NCBI GenBank assembly: GCA_039029395.1 | Contig: JBCCGG010000015.1 | Coordinates: forward strand, 1 to 64,000 | DNA from: JBCCGG01 sp039029395 | Lineage (GTDB): Bacteria; Pseudomonadota; Alphaproteobacteria; Kiloniellales; JAKSDN01 | Direction: 5' to 3' | Length of the DNA: 64,000 bases | Part shown: positions 17,249 to 24,797 of the stretch, piece by piece | Layout of the letters: each line of letters begins with the position of its first letter | Position numbering within the stretch: the first letter of the stretch is position 1 | Position numbers and translations under genes: made by a program | The notes under the pieces: model-generated | The model's input: only the letters and a program-made list of their open reading frames with translations | Told to the model about the DNA's origin: nothing | Databases searched by the model: none

Positions 17249-17713
17249 ATGTCGTCAAACGATCCCAAGGCCACGGTCAGGACCCTGATCGAGAAGGTTT
17301 GGAACCAAGGCAACTCTGACAATCTGGCCGACTTGGTCGCGCCGGCCTACCGCATCCACCGGGAGCCGGGCGATCCCTTCGAAGGCAAGACCCTGGACCA
17401 CGCGGCCTATGGAACGCGCATCACCAAGACGCGCGCCGCCCTGCCCGACCTCACCTACGTGATCGAGGACCTCTTCGGCGAGGACGACAAGGTTGCGGTG
17501 CGCTGGCATTCCAAGGGCACCCACAGCGGCGACCTGCCGGGCTTCCCGGCGACCGGCAAGACGGTCGAGATGACCGGCATGACCCTGTTCCAGCTGGACG
17601 ACGGCAAGGTCGCCGGCCACTGGCAGGAGACCGACCGGGTCAACATGATGCTTCAGCTTGGCCTGATCCGGACCCCCGAGACCGCCGGCGCCACCAAGGC
17701 AACCGCGCACTGA
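17249..17713 (+). CDS. SnoaL-like / NTF2-fold ester cyclase family protein
   Basis: A 154-residue protein with the SnoaL order: helix TVRTLIEKVWNQGN, LADLVAPAYRIHRE, a short strand RAALPDLTYVIEDLF, and sheet segments VAVRWHSKGTHSGDLPGFPA and VEMTGMTLFQLDDGKVAGHW. The closing GxWxxxD segment and the charged pocket residues fit predicted ester cyclases or isomerases. The ATG has GGGAGGGG about 9 nt upstream. The substrate is unknown. A hairpin that may act as a terminator follows. Confidence 0.78.
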   Translation: MSSNDPKATVRTLIEKVWNQGNSDNLADLVAPAYRIHREPGDPFEGKTLDHAAYGTRITKTRAALPDLTYVIEDLFGEDDKVAVRWHSKGTHSGDLPGFPATGKTVEMTGMTLFQLDDGKVAGHWQETDRVNMMLQLGLIRTPETAGATKATAH

Positions 17714-17721
17714 ACCCCTTG

Positions 17722-17751
17722 CTTGGCGTCGCCTGACGCACGCGCGCCAAG
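17722..17751 (+). terminator. Possible terminator hairpin after the SnoaL-like gene
   Basis: CTTGGCG (17722-17728) pairs with CGCCAAG (17745-17751). A smaller perfect stem, GCGTC and GACGC (17726-17730 and 17735-17739), is an alternative. It starts 9 bp after the stop codon. There is no T-run, so it would need Rho or act only in mRNA stability. Confidence 0.35.
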
Positions 17752-17944
17752 GCCCCGAAATCACGCCTGTCGACGACCGCCCGAGTCGTCTCGGGCCGGG
17801 TTGTTTCGGCAAAAGTCGATTCGGTCCAGCCGGGCGGCTTTCTGGCGCCCTTGTGCCTGGTTGTCACAGCTTGGTCTTGACGATTTGAAAAACGAACGTT
17901 CATATTTTTGAGTGGAGAGGATTGCTGACCCAGGGAGGGGTATA

Positions 17945-18759
17945 GTGACGAAGCTGTACGAATCTGGCCGCGCGGCCGCATTGGCCTTGGTGGCGGTCGC
18001 CGTGGTCGGCTTATCCTATCCGCAAGGCGCCAAGGCCTTGATCATGACGAGCGGCTGCGCGGACACGAACCTGTCCTGCACCTTGGGCGATCTCGCGGCC
18101 GGCGGTAGCTTTCAAATCGATGACAAGGTCTTCGACAGCTTCGTCGTCGACGAAAAATCCTTTCTCGATAGCGCGGGCGCTCCGCTCGAGGTGCGGCTGA
18201 CCTTTTGATCGACAGTCCCGACAGCCTGGATCCCGGGCCGGGCTTCAGCATCGACTACAGCGCCTTCAACGCGCAAATAACGGGCGGCGCCCTCATCTCG
18301 AACACGCTGGATTTCGACTTCCGGATTACGGTTCTCGACCCAACGCTCGCGATCCGCAGCGTGCTGCTGGATGTCGGCGCCACGGATCCCACCTGCACCG
18401 CAACCGGGATCAATGGCTGCACAATCGCCGATGCCCTGCGTTTTCTCGGCGGTCTGTCCGACCAAGCCGTTTTTTCGTTCCGGAGCAACGCCACCTCGAA
18501 CAACCCGGCCGACCGGCCGCGGGACAACTTCGATCCGGTGCGGCTCGGCGATTTCCAGATCCGTCACGTAAACGCCTGCGGACAGCAACTTTCCCCAACG
18601 GACGTCTGCGATTTCTTTCCGCAGCCGGTGACCTACAACTTCGCGCAGACCCAGGTAGAGGTCACTGAGGTGCCGGAGCCCGCGGCTTGGGCGCTGTTCC
18701 TGATCGGCCTGACAGGCCTGGGCGTGGGCGCGAGACAAGCCAAGAGGCGCCGGCTTTAG
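17945..18759 (+). pseudogene. PEP-CTERM-anchored secreted protein, frameshifted
   Basis: Two adjoining frames make one recognisable protein. The first starts at GTG 17945 behind GGGAGGGG, has a signal peptide (LALVAVAVVGLSYPQGAKA) and stops at 18206-18208. The second continues from 18205 and ends with VPEPAAWALFLIGLTGLGVG and a basic tail ARQAKRRRL, the PEP-CTERM sorting signal normally cut by exosortase. The frames would join if the T4 run at 18203-18206 had one more T (LTF then LIDSPDSLDPGPGFSI). The mature part looks like a beta-rich surface or matrix protein. No exosortase gene is in the window. The stop overlaps the end of hyuA. Confidence 0.72.
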
Positions 18760-20846
18760 GACGCCCGCCTGTTGAGCACGATGTAGCCCAGGTCATTGAC
18801 CGCCGCCTCGAAGGTCGCCGTGACCACGGTCGTGGTCTGGTCCTCGACGATCAGCATTGGACCCGCCACCCGGGCGCCCGGCAACAGGTCCGAGCGGCGA
18901 TAGACCGGCACCGCCTGGTGGGCGGCGCTTTCCGCATCGAACAGCTGAGTCTCCTTGGCGGGCGCCGGCGGGCTCTCGGGTGCATCCGGTAGGCTGGCCT
19001 TGGCGGGCTCGGGCACTTGGGTCGCGACGGTCAGTGTCCAGCTCAGCACTTCCACGTCCTGGTCCGGGATGGTGCGGCCGTAGAGCCGGGTGTAGCAGTC
19101 GTCGAAGGCCGCCTGAAGCGCCGGCCCGTCGGCCGCCTCGAGCGCCCGCACCGGAACCGGCACGGCGATCTCGTGGCCCTGCCCCAAGTAGCGCATGAAG
19201 GCCTCGCGCCGCTCCACCAGGGGCTGGCCGCCGGCCGCCGGGCCGACAATGGCGTGGGCCTCTTCGGCCATCTCTGCCATGGTCTCGTTGACCAGGGCGG
19301 CGTCGAAGTCCGAAACGCGCAAGTAGCGGCTGCGCACCACCTCGTAGGCGATCGGCGCGCGCAGGAAGCCGATCGCCGAGCCGACACCGGCGCCGGTCGG
19401 CACCACCACTTGGTCGAGCCCGAGCTTCTCGGCCAAGCGTGCGGCATGGAGCGGCGCCGCCCCGCCGAAGGCGATCATGGCGCGCTTGGCGATCTCCTTG
19501 CCCCATTCGATGGCGTGCACCCGCGCGGCATTGGCCATGTTTTCGTCGACCACCTCGCCCAGCGCGAAGGCGGCCAGGGCCGGCGACAGATCGAGCGGCG
19601 CGCCGATCGCCCGAGCCAGAGAGTCCTCGGAGGCCGCGGGCGTGAGCGTCACCGAGCCGCCGGCGAAGCTCTCGGGCTCGATGCGGCCCATGGCCAGATC
19701 GGCGTCGGTCACGGTCGGCTCGCTGCCGCCCCGGCCGTAGCACGCGGGGCCCGGGTCGGCGCCGGCACTGTCCGGCCCCACGTTGATCCGCTTCATGGCG
19801 TCGACCCGGGCGATCGAGCCGCCGCCGGCGCCGATCTCCACCATCTCGATCGCCGGGATCCTGAGCGGCAGGCCGCTGCCCTTCATGAAGCGGTAGACCC
19901 GGGCGACCTCGAAGGTGCGGCTGGTCAGCGGCGTCGCCTGGTCGATCAAACAGATCTTCGCCGTGGTGCCGCCCATATCGTAGGAGATCACCTCGTCTAG
20001 CGCGCATTCGGCGGCGATCCGGCTGGCCAGGATGGCGCCGCCGGCCGGGCCGGATTCCACCAGGCGGATCGGAAATCGCACGGCGGTCTCGAAGCTGGTG
20101 AGCCCGCCGCCCGAGGTCATCAGCAGGAAGGGGCATTGGAAGCCCAAGCGCCGCAGCTCGGCTTCAAGGCGCTTCAAGTAGCGCGCCATGATCGGCTGGA
20201 CGTAGGCGTTGGCGCAGGCGGTCGACTGGCGCTCGTACTCGCGAATCTCCGGGCAGACCTCGGACGATAGGGTGAGCGGCAGGTCGGGATGGGCTTTGGC
20301 GATGATCTCGGCGACCCGCTGCTCGTGGGCCGGATTGGCGTAGGCGTGGATCAGGCCGATCGCCAGGCTCTCGATGCCTTCGTCGGCGATCTTGCCGGTC
20401 AGCGCTTGGACGCTGCCTTCCTCGAGCGGGCGCAGCACCTCGCCCTGGGCATTGAGGCGCTCGGGCACCGGCCAGCGCAGGTAGCGGGGCACCAGGGGCT
20501 CGGGCCGGTCGATGTTGATATCGTACTGCTCGAAGCGGTTCTCGTAGGCCATCTCGACCGAATCCCGCAAACCCTCGGTCACGACCAGGGCGGTCTTGGC
20601 GCCCTTGCGCTCGATCAGCGCGTTGGTGGCGAGCGTCGTGCCGTGGATGATCAAGCCGACCTGCCCCGCCGCCAAGCCCGCCTCGGCCATCACCTTGGCG
20701 ACGCCAGCCAGCACGCCGGCCTCCGGCTCGGCCGGGGTGGTGAGCACCTTGGTGGTGACCATGCGCTCGCCGATCTCGAGCGCCAGATCGGTAAAGGTGC
20801 CGCCGATGTCGACCGCCAGGCGCGCGGAGGGAGTGGATGTGGTCAT
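18756..20846 (-). CDS. hyuA: Hydantoinase A / oxoprolinase family protein
   Basis: A 696-residue protein of the ASKHA ATPase fold. The N-terminal phosphate-binding DIGGTFTDLAL lies at about 13-23, then HGTTLATNALIERKGAKTAL, a SSEVCPEIREYERQST segment, LMTSGGGLTSFETA, SGPAGGAI, SYDMGGTTAKICLID and GAGGGSIARVD. These are the standard HyuA blocks. With HyuB it would hydrolyse cyclic amides such as 5-oxoproline or N-methylhydantoin using ATP. HyuB lies 5.8 kb downstream on the same strand, interrupted by genes on both strands. The 3' end overlaps the convergent PEP-CTERM gene by 4 bp. Confidence 0.92.
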   Translation of the reverse strand: MTTSTPSARLAVDIGGTFTDLALEIGERMVTTKVLTTPAEPEAGVLAGVAKVMAEAGLAAGQVGLIIHGTTLATNALIERKGAKTALVVTEGLRDSVEMAYENRFEQYDINIDRPEPLVPRYLRWPVPERLNAQGEVLRPLEEGSVQALTGKIADEGIESLAIGLIHAYANPAHEQRVAEIIAKAHPDLPLTLSSEVCPEIREYERQSTACANAYVQPIMARYLKRLEAELRRLGFQCPFLLMTSGGGLTSFETAVRFPIRLVESGPAGGAILASRIAAECALDEVISYDMGGTTAKICLIDQATPLTSRTFEVARVYRFMKGSGLPLRIPAIEMVEIGAGGGSIARVDAMKRINVGPDSAGADPGPACYGRGGSEPTVTDADLAMGRIEPESFAGGSVTLTPAASEDSLARAIGAPLDLSPALAAFALGEVVDENMANAARVHAIEWGKEIAKRAMIAFGGAAPLHAARLAEKLGLDQVVVPTGAGVGSAIGFLRAPIAYEVVRSRYLRVSDFDAALVNETMAEMAEEAHAIVGPAAGGQPLVERREAFMRYLGQGHEIAVPVPVRALEAADGPALQAAFDDCYTRLYGRTIPDQDVEVLSWTLTVATQVPEPAKASLPDAPESPPAPAKETQLFDAESAAHQAVPVYRRSDLLPGARVAGPMLIVEDQTTTVVTATFEAAVNDLGYIVLNRRAS

Positions 20847-21021
20847 GGAGCCTCCGGTGAATGGGCTAGGTGGAGCGCGGGACGGGCCGCAAAGGGAAGC
20901 TGAGACTATGGGGAGAAGGCGGCGCGGGGCAAGCTTTGTGAAAGCGCCAGCTGGGGATTCGATCGGCCGGCGCCAGGCGCCACCTTTTGACGCCCGAACT
21001 GGCGCGATCTAAGTTTTTGCC

Positions 21022-21651
21022 ATGGTGATTGATCCAAATGTCCTGCTGCTCTTCATCCCCGCCGCGCTGGCGCTCAACCTCACGCCCGGCGCGGACATGC
21101 TGTTCTGCCTGGGGCAAGGCTTGAGGTCCGGCCGGCGGGCCGGCATCGCGGCCAGTCTGGGGATCGCCACGGGCGCGTTCCTGCACACCCTGATGGCCGC
21201 TTTGGGTCTTGCCGTCATCCTTCAGACCTACCCGATCGCCTTCGAAGCGATCCGCTGGGCCGGCGTGGCCTATCTTATCTGGCTGGCCATTCAGGCCTTT
21301 CGCAAGCCGGTGGTTCCGCTCTCGCCGACGGCCGCCCCTCAGGGCAGCGCCACGCAAGCCTGGCGCGCCGGGGTTGTCGTCTGCCTGCTCAATCCGAAGG
21401 TCGCGGTCTTCACGCTCGCGTTCCTGCCCCAGTTCGTCGACCCCGCCAGAGGCTCGACCCTGCTACAGTTCTTGATTCTCGGCGTGATCCTCACCCTTGG
21501 CGGCACGGCCATCAACATGGTGATCGCCGTCTTCGCGAGCCGACTTGGCCGCGCCTTGACCACTAGCCGCCGGGCCGCCCGTATCCTGCAGACGATCAGC
21601 GCCCTGGTGTTCTTCGGCCTAGCCGCCCGCCTGGCCTTCGAGCGCCGGTAG
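21022..21651 (+). CDS. LysE/RhtB-family amino-acid exporter
   Basis: A 209-residue inner-membrane protein with about six hydrophobic helices. The family signature NLTPGADMLFCLGQGLRSGR (about 18-37), with the conserved NxTPGPD-like turn, is followed by GIAASLGIATGAFLHT and YLIWLAIQAF. Such exporters remove excess amino acids or homoserine lactone-like compounds. The ATG begins directly at the first helix. Neighbours do not indicate the substrate. Confidence 0.88.
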   Translation: MVIDPNVLLLFIPAALALNLTPGADMLFCLGQGLRSGRRAGIAASLGIATGAFLHTLMAALGLAVILQTYPIAFEAIRWAGVAYLIWLAIQAFRKPVVPLSPTAAPQGSATQAWRAGVVVCLLNPKVAVFTLAFLPQFVDPARGSTLLQFLILGVILTLGGTAINMVIAVFASRLGRALTTSRRAARILQTISALVFFGLAARLAFERR

Positions 21652-21748
21652 GATTGTCGCTGTAGCATGGATTGGTTGGCGCTCGGACTGCTTGACCGGC
21701 GCGTTGGTCGCGAGCGCCTTGCCAACGATGTTCAGGCCGAAGGTCGAA

Positions 21749-22420
21749 TCAGTGGCTTAGTTTCGCCGCGACCTTGCCGACCAGTCGCTTGGCGGCATCG
21801 CGTTCCAATCCCAGAAGACGAAGGATTGCCGTGCCGGTTTCTTCCATCACGCCCTTCGGTGGTTTATCGCCCATCTTAAGCGTGACCCCAAGGCCGATAA
21901 GCGCCCCAATCTGTTGCGCGAGCAACGGGGTGATTGGCGCCTTGAAGTGTCCCTCCGAGCCTGCCCTCGCGAGCACCTGTCTGAAGCTCTTGGACGAAGG
22001 ATGAGACAATCCCTCCAGCGGACCCATTGTCTCTACCAAGAGACGTCCCCACGGCGGCCGTTGTGAGGCGAGCCTCATGAAAACCAAAACGCCAGCAATC
22101 AATTCTTGATCCGCTCCATCCGCGACTCCGATGCGCTGGCGAACGGCGCCGTCGAGCACGACGGCTACAGTCGAGGCGGCTTCGAGAATGGCCGAGTCCC
22201 GAGTCGAAAAATGATTATAGAAGGTGCCATGAGAAATGCCGGCGATGTCGATTACGTCGCGGACGGCCACGCCTTGGAAACCGTGCTGGTACACGGCATC
22301 AACCACGGCATCCAGGATCAGCGCATGTGTCCGTTCACGCTTGCCTCGGCCACGTGCACGGTCGCGAAAAAAGCGCCGTACATCGGCCGGCAACTCCGTT
22401 GATGGATCTTCCTGTTGCAT
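21749..22420 (-). CDS. TetR-family transcriptional regulator
   Basis: A 223-residue repressor-type protein. The DNA-binding domain spans about residues 25-75: THALILDAVVDAVYQHGFQG, then VAVRDVIDIAGISHGTFYNHF with the TetR recognition-helix signature. The C-terminal ligand domain is of normal length. ATG 22420 is preferred over farther in-frame starts, which would need translation through the AT-rich promoter. It is divergent from the AhpD-like gene 106 bp away, and a 7-bp-arm inverted repeat lies in that gap, so it probably represses that neighbour and itself. Confidence 0.85.
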   Translation of the reverse strand: MQQEDPSTELPADVRRFFRDRARGRGKRERTHALILDAVVDAVYQHGFQGVAVRDVIDIAGISHGTFYNHFSTRDSAILEAASTVAVVLDGAVRQRIGVADGADQELIAGVLVFMRLASQRPPWGRLLVETMGPLEGLSHPSSKSFRQVLARAGSEGHFKAPITPLLAQQIGALIGLGVTLKMGDKPPKGVMEETGTAILRLLGLERDAAKRLVGKVAAKLSH

Positions 22421-22448
22421 GTTTAGATATAGTCCAAAATTGGAGGGC

Positions 22449-22468
22449 CTGTCAAAAAACATTGACAG
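22449..22468. promoter_or_regulatory. Inverted repeat, probable TetR operator
   Basis: CTGTCAA (22449-22455) and TTGACAG (22462-22468) are exact inverted arms separated by 6 nt. The right arm is also the TTGACA -35 hexamer of the rightward promoter, so a bound TetR dimer would block RNA polymerase. Confidence 0.5.
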
Positions 22469-22489
22469 ATCATTTTTTAACAATATATC
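22462..22489 (+). promoter_or_regulatory. Predicted sigma-70-type promoter of the AhpD-like gene
   Basis: A consensus TTGACA at 22462-22467 is followed after 16 nt by TATATC at 22484-22489, in an unusually AT-rich stretch. A TATAAT at 22507 is an alternative -10 without a good partner. The ribosome site AGGAG at 22515-22519 precedes the ATG at 22527. Confidence 0.45.
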
Positions 22490-22526
22490 CATTTTTAGAT
22501 AGTTTATATAATATAGGAGCGATCCG

Positions 22527-23078
22527 ATGCCGTTTGTTCCAGAGCTCAAGTCCGACGCCAAGGTTCACAACGCGCTCATGGCCTTCAACACGGGCATGGA
22601 GCGCCCACTGCTCGACATGCAGCAAGTCATCATGCGCTCCGACGACTCCCCTCTGACAGTCGCCCAACGGGAGCTGATCGCGGCCTATGTGTCAGCGCTC
22701 AACCGCTGTGCCTATTGCCGGGGCGCTCACACCGCTTGTGCCGTGGCTTTCGGGGTCGAGGAGGGGCTTGTCGATCAATTGCTGGAAAATATCGATGACG
22801 CCAAGATCGACGAAGCCTTAAAGCCTCTCTTCAGGTATGCCAAAAAGCTAACGCTTGACCTGCACACTGTGGTGCAAGCCGACGCCGACGCGGTTTTTGC
22901 GGCCGGTTGGTCGTCGCGCGCACTTTACGATGTCGTTTCAGTCTGCTGCGTGTTCAACTTCATGAACCGTTTCACCAACGGTCTGGGTCTTGCAGATATT
23001 CCGGCCCAATTTGGAAAAGAAGGAGAGATCCTGAAGCGCGGCGGCTACGGCGTCGCGGACATCTTGAAACTCAAATAG
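22527..23078 (+). CDS. Carboxymuconolactone decarboxylase / AhpD-like peroxidase-family protein
   Basis: A 183-residue protein with the AhpD-type redox motif CAYCRGAH (Cys61, Cys64, His68), preceded by LTVAQRELIAAYVSALNR and followed by AVAFGVEEG. Members with this CxxC plus histidine act as alkylhydroperoxidases or disulfide carriers. It is divergent from a TetR gene and preceded by a good AGGAG ribosome site and promoter. A role in oxidative or electrophile stress is plausible, but the substrate is not shown. Confidence 0.85.
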   Translation: MPFVPELKSDAKVHNALMAFNTGMERPLLDMQQVIMRSDDSPLTVAQRELIAAYVSALNRCAYCRGAHTACAVAFGVEEGLVDQLLENIDDAKIDEALKPLFRYAKKLTLDLHTVVQADADAVFAAGWSSRALYDVVSVCCVFNFMNRFTNGLGLADIPAQFGKEGEILKRGGYGVADILKLK

Positions 23079-23108
23079 GCCGAGCCGCTTGAACGAGTCC
23101 TCTGCGGC

Positions 23109-23534
23109 TTACTTGATGTAATACCCACTCACCCGCCATTTCCCGTCCTGGTCCAGCATCGGGGTGATCGTCTCGACGCTGTTGCGCTTGTTCTCGAACG
23201 AGGTGTCGAACTGGATCAGCACGTAGTGGCCGTCCGGCGCGCCGGGCAGCTCGGTCCAATAGGAGGTCGAGAGCAGCTCGCGGGAGCGCGTCTCGCCGAG
23301 CGGCCGGCGCACGGCGTCCAGAACCTCCTGCCACTGCTCAGGAGAGATCGAGTCCCGGAACAAAACCGCGGCCTCATCCCAGCTCTGCGCGTAGTCCCCC
23401 GCGTCGACCAGCGCCAGCCAGGCTTCGGCGACGGCAAGCGCGGCGGCCTCCTTGTCGGGCGGCGTCTTCGCGCCGGCGCCTGTGAGGACGCCGCCGATGA
23501 GCAGAATGGCGGCAAGTCGAAGGGTCTTGATCAT
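23109..23534 (-). CDS. Exported DUF4019-type protein
   Basis: A 141-residue protein with a signal peptide (about 1-22, AAILLIGGVLTGAGA). The body matches the DUF4019 layout: AEAWLALVDAGDYAQSWDEA, FRDSISPEQWQEVLDAVR, RPLGETRSREL, a GHYVLIQFDTSFENK strand, and the closing DGKWRVSGYYIK. The fold is probably NTF2-like and the function is unknown. ATG 23534 was chosen because upstream in-frame codons precede the signal peptide. It is convergent with the AhpD-like gene and divergent from the TPP operon. Confidence 0.75.
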   Translation of the reverse strand: MIKTLRLAAILLIGGVLTGAGAKTPPDKEAAALAVAEAWLALVDAGDYAQSWDEAAVLFRDSISPEQWQEVLDAVRRPLGETRSRELLSTSYWTELPGAPDGHYVLIQFDTSFENKRNSVETITPMLDQDGKWRVSGYYIK

Positions 23535-23646
23535 GAGCTCGCCCTCCATTGGCAGATCGCACGTCCATCTATAGCACAGAGCTAGATCAAAGCCTGCCGA
23601 CCCGCTAAAAGGATCGTCGCACCAACCGCCGCCTTGAGGAGCCCCC

Positions 23647-24183
23647 TTGGACGCCCGCAGCCCGACCGCCTGGCCCACCGCCATCTTCGACGCGCTCACC
23701 GGCCTCGAGGTGCACCAGGTCGCCTATGTGCCCGACGCCGGCCACCGAGAGCTGATCGAACGCTGCCAAGGGGCCGAGGCCACGGGCGCGCTCGCCTGCG
23801 TGCCGCTGACCACCGAGGAGGAAGGCATCGCACTTTTGGCCGGCGCCTGGCTGGGCGGTCAGCGCGGCGTGCTGCTGATGCAGTCGAGCGGCCTGGGCAA
23901 CTGCGTCAACATGCTGTCGCTGACCCGCACCTGCCGCTTTCCCCTGCTCATGGTGATCACCATGCGCGGCCAGTGGGGCGAGTTCAATCCCTGGCAAATC
24001 CCCATGGGCCAGGCCACCGAGCCGGTCCTGCGCCTGACCGAGAGCCTGGTCTTCCACCTGGACGATCCGGAGCAAGCGGGCGAGACCGTGGCGTCCGCCG
24101 GGCGCATGGCCTTCGAGGGCAACACCGCGGCCGCCGTGCTGATCTCTCAGCGCATGATCGGCGTCAAGACCTTCGAAGAGTGA
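23647..24183 (+). CDS. Thiamine-diphosphate decarboxylase-type alpha (PYR-domain) subunit
   Basis: A 178-residue protein corresponding to the pyrimidine-binding domain of ThDP enzymes, as in the separate alpha subunit of sulfopyruvate decarboxylase (ComD) or phosphonopyruvate decarboxylase. The cofactor-activating glutamate is expected in LTTEEEGIALLAGAWLGG, followed by GVLLMQSSGLGNCVNMLSL. The start is TTG 23647, seven bases after GAGGAG. It is the first gene of a four-gene operon; its partner beta subunit begins 8 bp after the stop. The 2-oxoacid substrate is unknown. Confidence 0.75.
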   Translation: MDARSPTAWPTAIFDALTGLEVHQVAYVPDAGHRELIERCQGAEATGALACVPLTTEEEGIALLAGAWLGGQRGVLLMQSSGLGNCVNMLSLTRTCRFPLLMVITMRGQWGEFNPWQIPMGQATEPVLRLTESLVFHLDDPEQAGETVASAGRMAFEGNTAAAVLISQRMIGVKTFEE

Positions 24184-24191
24184 GGCGCTCC

Positions 24192-24794
24192 ATGACCCTC
24201 GATCCCACGCGCAGCGAAAGCTATCCCCTCATGCGCCGCCAGGTGGTCGCGGATCTTCTGGCCGAGCGCGGCGAGACCCTGGTGGTGAGCGGCCTTGGCG
24301 CGCCCAGCTGGGACGTTACCGCGGCCGGCGAGGACGCGCGCTGCTTTCCCCTGTGGGGCGCCATGGGCGGCGCGGTCATGGTCGGGCTCGGCCTGGCGCT
24401 TGCGCAGCCTGCGCGCCGGGTCTTGGTGATCACCGGCGACGGCGAGCTTTTGATGGGCCTGGGGTCCCTGGCCGTGGTTGCCGCCAAGCAGCCGACCAAC
24501 CTGGCGATCGCCGTGCTCGATAACGAACGCTATGGCGAGACCGGCATGCAGGCGACCCACACCGCGGGCGCGACCGACCTTGCGGCAACCGCCCGAGGCC
24601 TCGGCATCGCCCAGGCCGAGACTGTCGCCGAGGAAACTGAACTGGCGGCCGCCAAGGCGCGATTGCTCGCGGCGCCGGGGCCGCTCTTGATCGACATCAA
24701 GGTGCGCGCCGAAGACCTCCCCCTGGTGCTGCCGCCCAAGGACGGGGTCGCGCTCAAGATGCGATTCCGCCGGGCGCTGTTGGGGACCGACTGA
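24192..24794 (+). CDS. Thiamine-diphosphate decarboxylase-type beta (PP-domain) subunit
   Basis: A 200-residue protein equivalent to the diphosphate-binding domain. The ThDP/Mg motif runs from GDGE (about 82-85) to DNE (about 110-112), with the usual spacing of nearly 30 residues. LWGAMGGAVMVGLGLALA precedes it and NERYGETGMQATHT follows. Together with the preceding alpha gene it resembles split sulfopyruvate or phosphonopyruvate decarboxylases. The FAD oxidoreductase gene follows after 3 bp, so the two steps may be consecutive, for example oxidation of an amine or 2-hydroxyacid to a 2-oxoacid and its decarboxylation. That pathway is inferred. Confidence 0.8.
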   Translation: MTLDPTRSESYPLMRRQVVADLLAERGETLVVSGLGAPSWDVTAAGEDARCFPLWGAMGGAVMVGLGLALAQPARRVLVITGDGELLMGLGSLAVVAAKQPTNLAIAVLDNERYGETGMQATHTAGATDLAATARGLGIAQAETVAEETELAAAKARLLAAPGPLLIDIKVRAEDLPLVLPPKDGVALKMRFRRALLGTD

Positions 24795-24797
24795 GCC

